Both the position numbers and the translations under genes were made by a program. This document shows positions 4,329-5,166 of a DNA stretch of 5,166 nt, piece after piece. The notes below the pieces were generated by a model that was not told the origin of the DNA, made no database searches, and worked only from the letters and a program-made list of their open reading frames with translations. Source of the stretch: Planctomycetota bacterium (lineage in GTDB: Bacteria; Planctomycetota; Planctomycetia; Pirellulales; Thermoguttaceae); contig JAJYGU010000169.1 in assembly GCA_021784975.1 (NCBI GenBank), forward strand, positions 1-5,166. Reading direction: 5' to 3'. How positions within the stretch are numbered: the stretch's first letter is position 1; each line of letters starts with the position of its first letter.

Positions 4329-5166
4329 TTATTTCGCGATCGCTTGCCTCCCGCTCGCGTTCGTGATCGTCGCCCGATAGCCGGCTGGCAAGCGGAGTTG
4401 ATATTCGATTTGATCTCCCTTCTTTTGCCATTGTAGCCGTATGAGGCCGTCCGGCGTGGGCAAGGAGCCTTCGCAGCGGTCCAAGGAAACGTCGCCGAAC
4501 TGGACGGTAACTTCTTTGCGGAGGCGATCAATACGCCGCAGGCCGAGCACGTCGCGGTAGAGCGTGTGAACGATGTGCGAGGCGAAGCCGTGGTCGCAGC
4601 TTGCCACGGCCGTGTCGTTCTCCCACAGCGTCCCGGTACGGTCGGCCATGTAGAGCAAATAGGCCACCGATTCGTCGAGGATCTGCTGGCTCCTACCCGC
4701 CGCGGAGAGCAACTCCATCCGCAGCATGTTGCCGACAAACGAGTTGGCCAGGCACACGTCGGGAAACTCTTTGGTTTCTTTGCGGCCCGGGCCGAACTTG
4801 TCGCGGAGCAGTCGCCATAGCTCGGGGTGGCTCTTTGGCGTGGCCACATGAAAGAAAAAGGCAAAGTATTGGCAGACCTCGCTATGGTTCTTGGTGACTT
4901 CCAAGCGGCCATCTTTCGTGCGGATGGCGTTGTCGACGAAGAACCGGCCGTCGAACGACTGCCGGCGAATGGTGTCGCGAATGCGATCGGCCTTGGCGGA
5001 CAATTCCGGCAGTTTATACATCCGCCCAGCGGCTTTCAGGGCCGCCGCATAAAGCATGTTGCTGGGGTAGTTCACGTCCTGCACAAACTGGTTGGCCCCC
5101 GACCACTCGACGAACACCCAGCTCGGCAGCTTTTCCAGCAAGCCGTCGCGGTTCTCGTAGCGCTTG
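4329..5166 (-). CDS. Six-hairpin glycoside hydrolase, alpha-L-rhamnosidase (GH78)-like, C-terminal part (5' end outside window)
   Basis: The frame runs off the window edge. The leftmost possible start inside (TTG at 5141) is internal, because the preceding codons read KRYENRDG and match the family. Visible are 278 residues of the (alpha/alpha)6 barrel and the C-terminal beta-sandwich. Numbering from Leu at 5141, the landmarks are LPSWVFVEWS (5-14), QDVNYPSNMLYAAAL (21-35), HSEVCQYFAFFFHVA (86-100), LANSFVGNMLR (131-141), TLWEND (171-176) and SCDHGFASHIVHTLYRDVLG (181-200). The last two correspond to the T.WE and S..H...G..LYR..LG region that lines the GH78 active site. Residues from about 215 (FGDVSL...GSLPTPDGLIRLQW...YQLRLPAG) fit the terminal beta domain. 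The likely reaction is hydrolysis of alpha-L-rhamnosyl or similar bonds in plant or algal polysaccharide. The N-terminal domains, signal peptide and general acid are out of view, so substrate and location are uncertain. Confidence 0.8.
   Translation of the reverse strand, partial: KRYENRDGLLEKLPSWVFVEWSGANQFVQDVNYPSNMLYAAALKAAGRMYKLPELSAKADRIRDTIRRQSFDGRFFVDNAIRTKDGRLEVTKNHSEVCQYFAFFFHVATPKSHPELWRLLRDKFGPGRKETKEFPDVCLANSFVGNMLRMELLSAAGRSQQILDESVAYLLYMADRTGTLWENDTAVASCDHGFASHIVHTLYRDVLGLRRIDRLRKEVTVQFGDVSLDRCEGSLPTPDGLIRLQWQKKGDQIEYQLRLPAGYRATITNASGRQAIAK

Noticed and set aside
4329..5141. TTG at 5141 as the real start of the glycosidase
   Set aside because: The frame continues upstream to the window edge with family-like residues, so the gene is partial.
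1..5166. CRISPR array, tRNA or rRNA
   Set aside because: No regularly spaced direct repeats and no tRNA- or rRNA-like sequence was seen on either strand.

Overview
The window looks like high-GC bacterial chromosomal DNA, most likely from a planctomycete. This rests on three things: a GH78-like glycosidase of a type abundant in that phylum; a small secreted protein and a small hypothetical protein that resemble planctomycete families; and an intergenic stretch whose reverse strand would encode the N-P-K-R-K-R-G / T-R-S-V-S-E-type peptides that I associate with dispersed planctomycete repeats. The assignment is inferred from memory of these families, not from a search.

Layout. (1) Nucleotides 1-408 (+) hold the C-terminal end of a GltD/DsrL-like FAD/NAD(P) oxidoreductase with a two-cluster ferredoxin tail. 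Seventeen bases later, at 426-1064 (+), lies a divergent APS kinase (CysC-like). The two look like one operon. (2) Nucleotides 1065-1623 have no convincing gene but hold several hairpins, a possible dispersed repeat and a short coding-like remnant. (3) panB lies on the minus strand at 1624-2466 and may be a leaderless gene. (4) The divergent intergenic region 2467-2713 carries a 90-bp sequence that folds almost completely on itself, resembling a MITE/REP. (5) Nucleotides 2714-3682 (+) encode an exported protein of unknown function with two similar beta-rich modules. (6) Nucleotides 3753-4106 (-) encode a small acidic hypothetical protein. It lies inside a 510-bp segment bounded by 20-bp inverted repeats (16/20 identical) whose cores match the integron recombination-site consensus. 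(7) Nucleotides 4329-5166 (-) hold the C-terminal half of a six-hairpin glycoside hydrolase, followed by a strong hairpin at 4272-4306.

The genes do not form one pathway. Sulfate activation with a redox partner, pantothenate synthesis, an exported protein and a rhamnosidase-like enzyme sit side by side. The most unusual material is between the genes: the 90-bp palindrome and the inverted-repeat-bounded small gene. No complete novel system can be demonstrated from this window alone.
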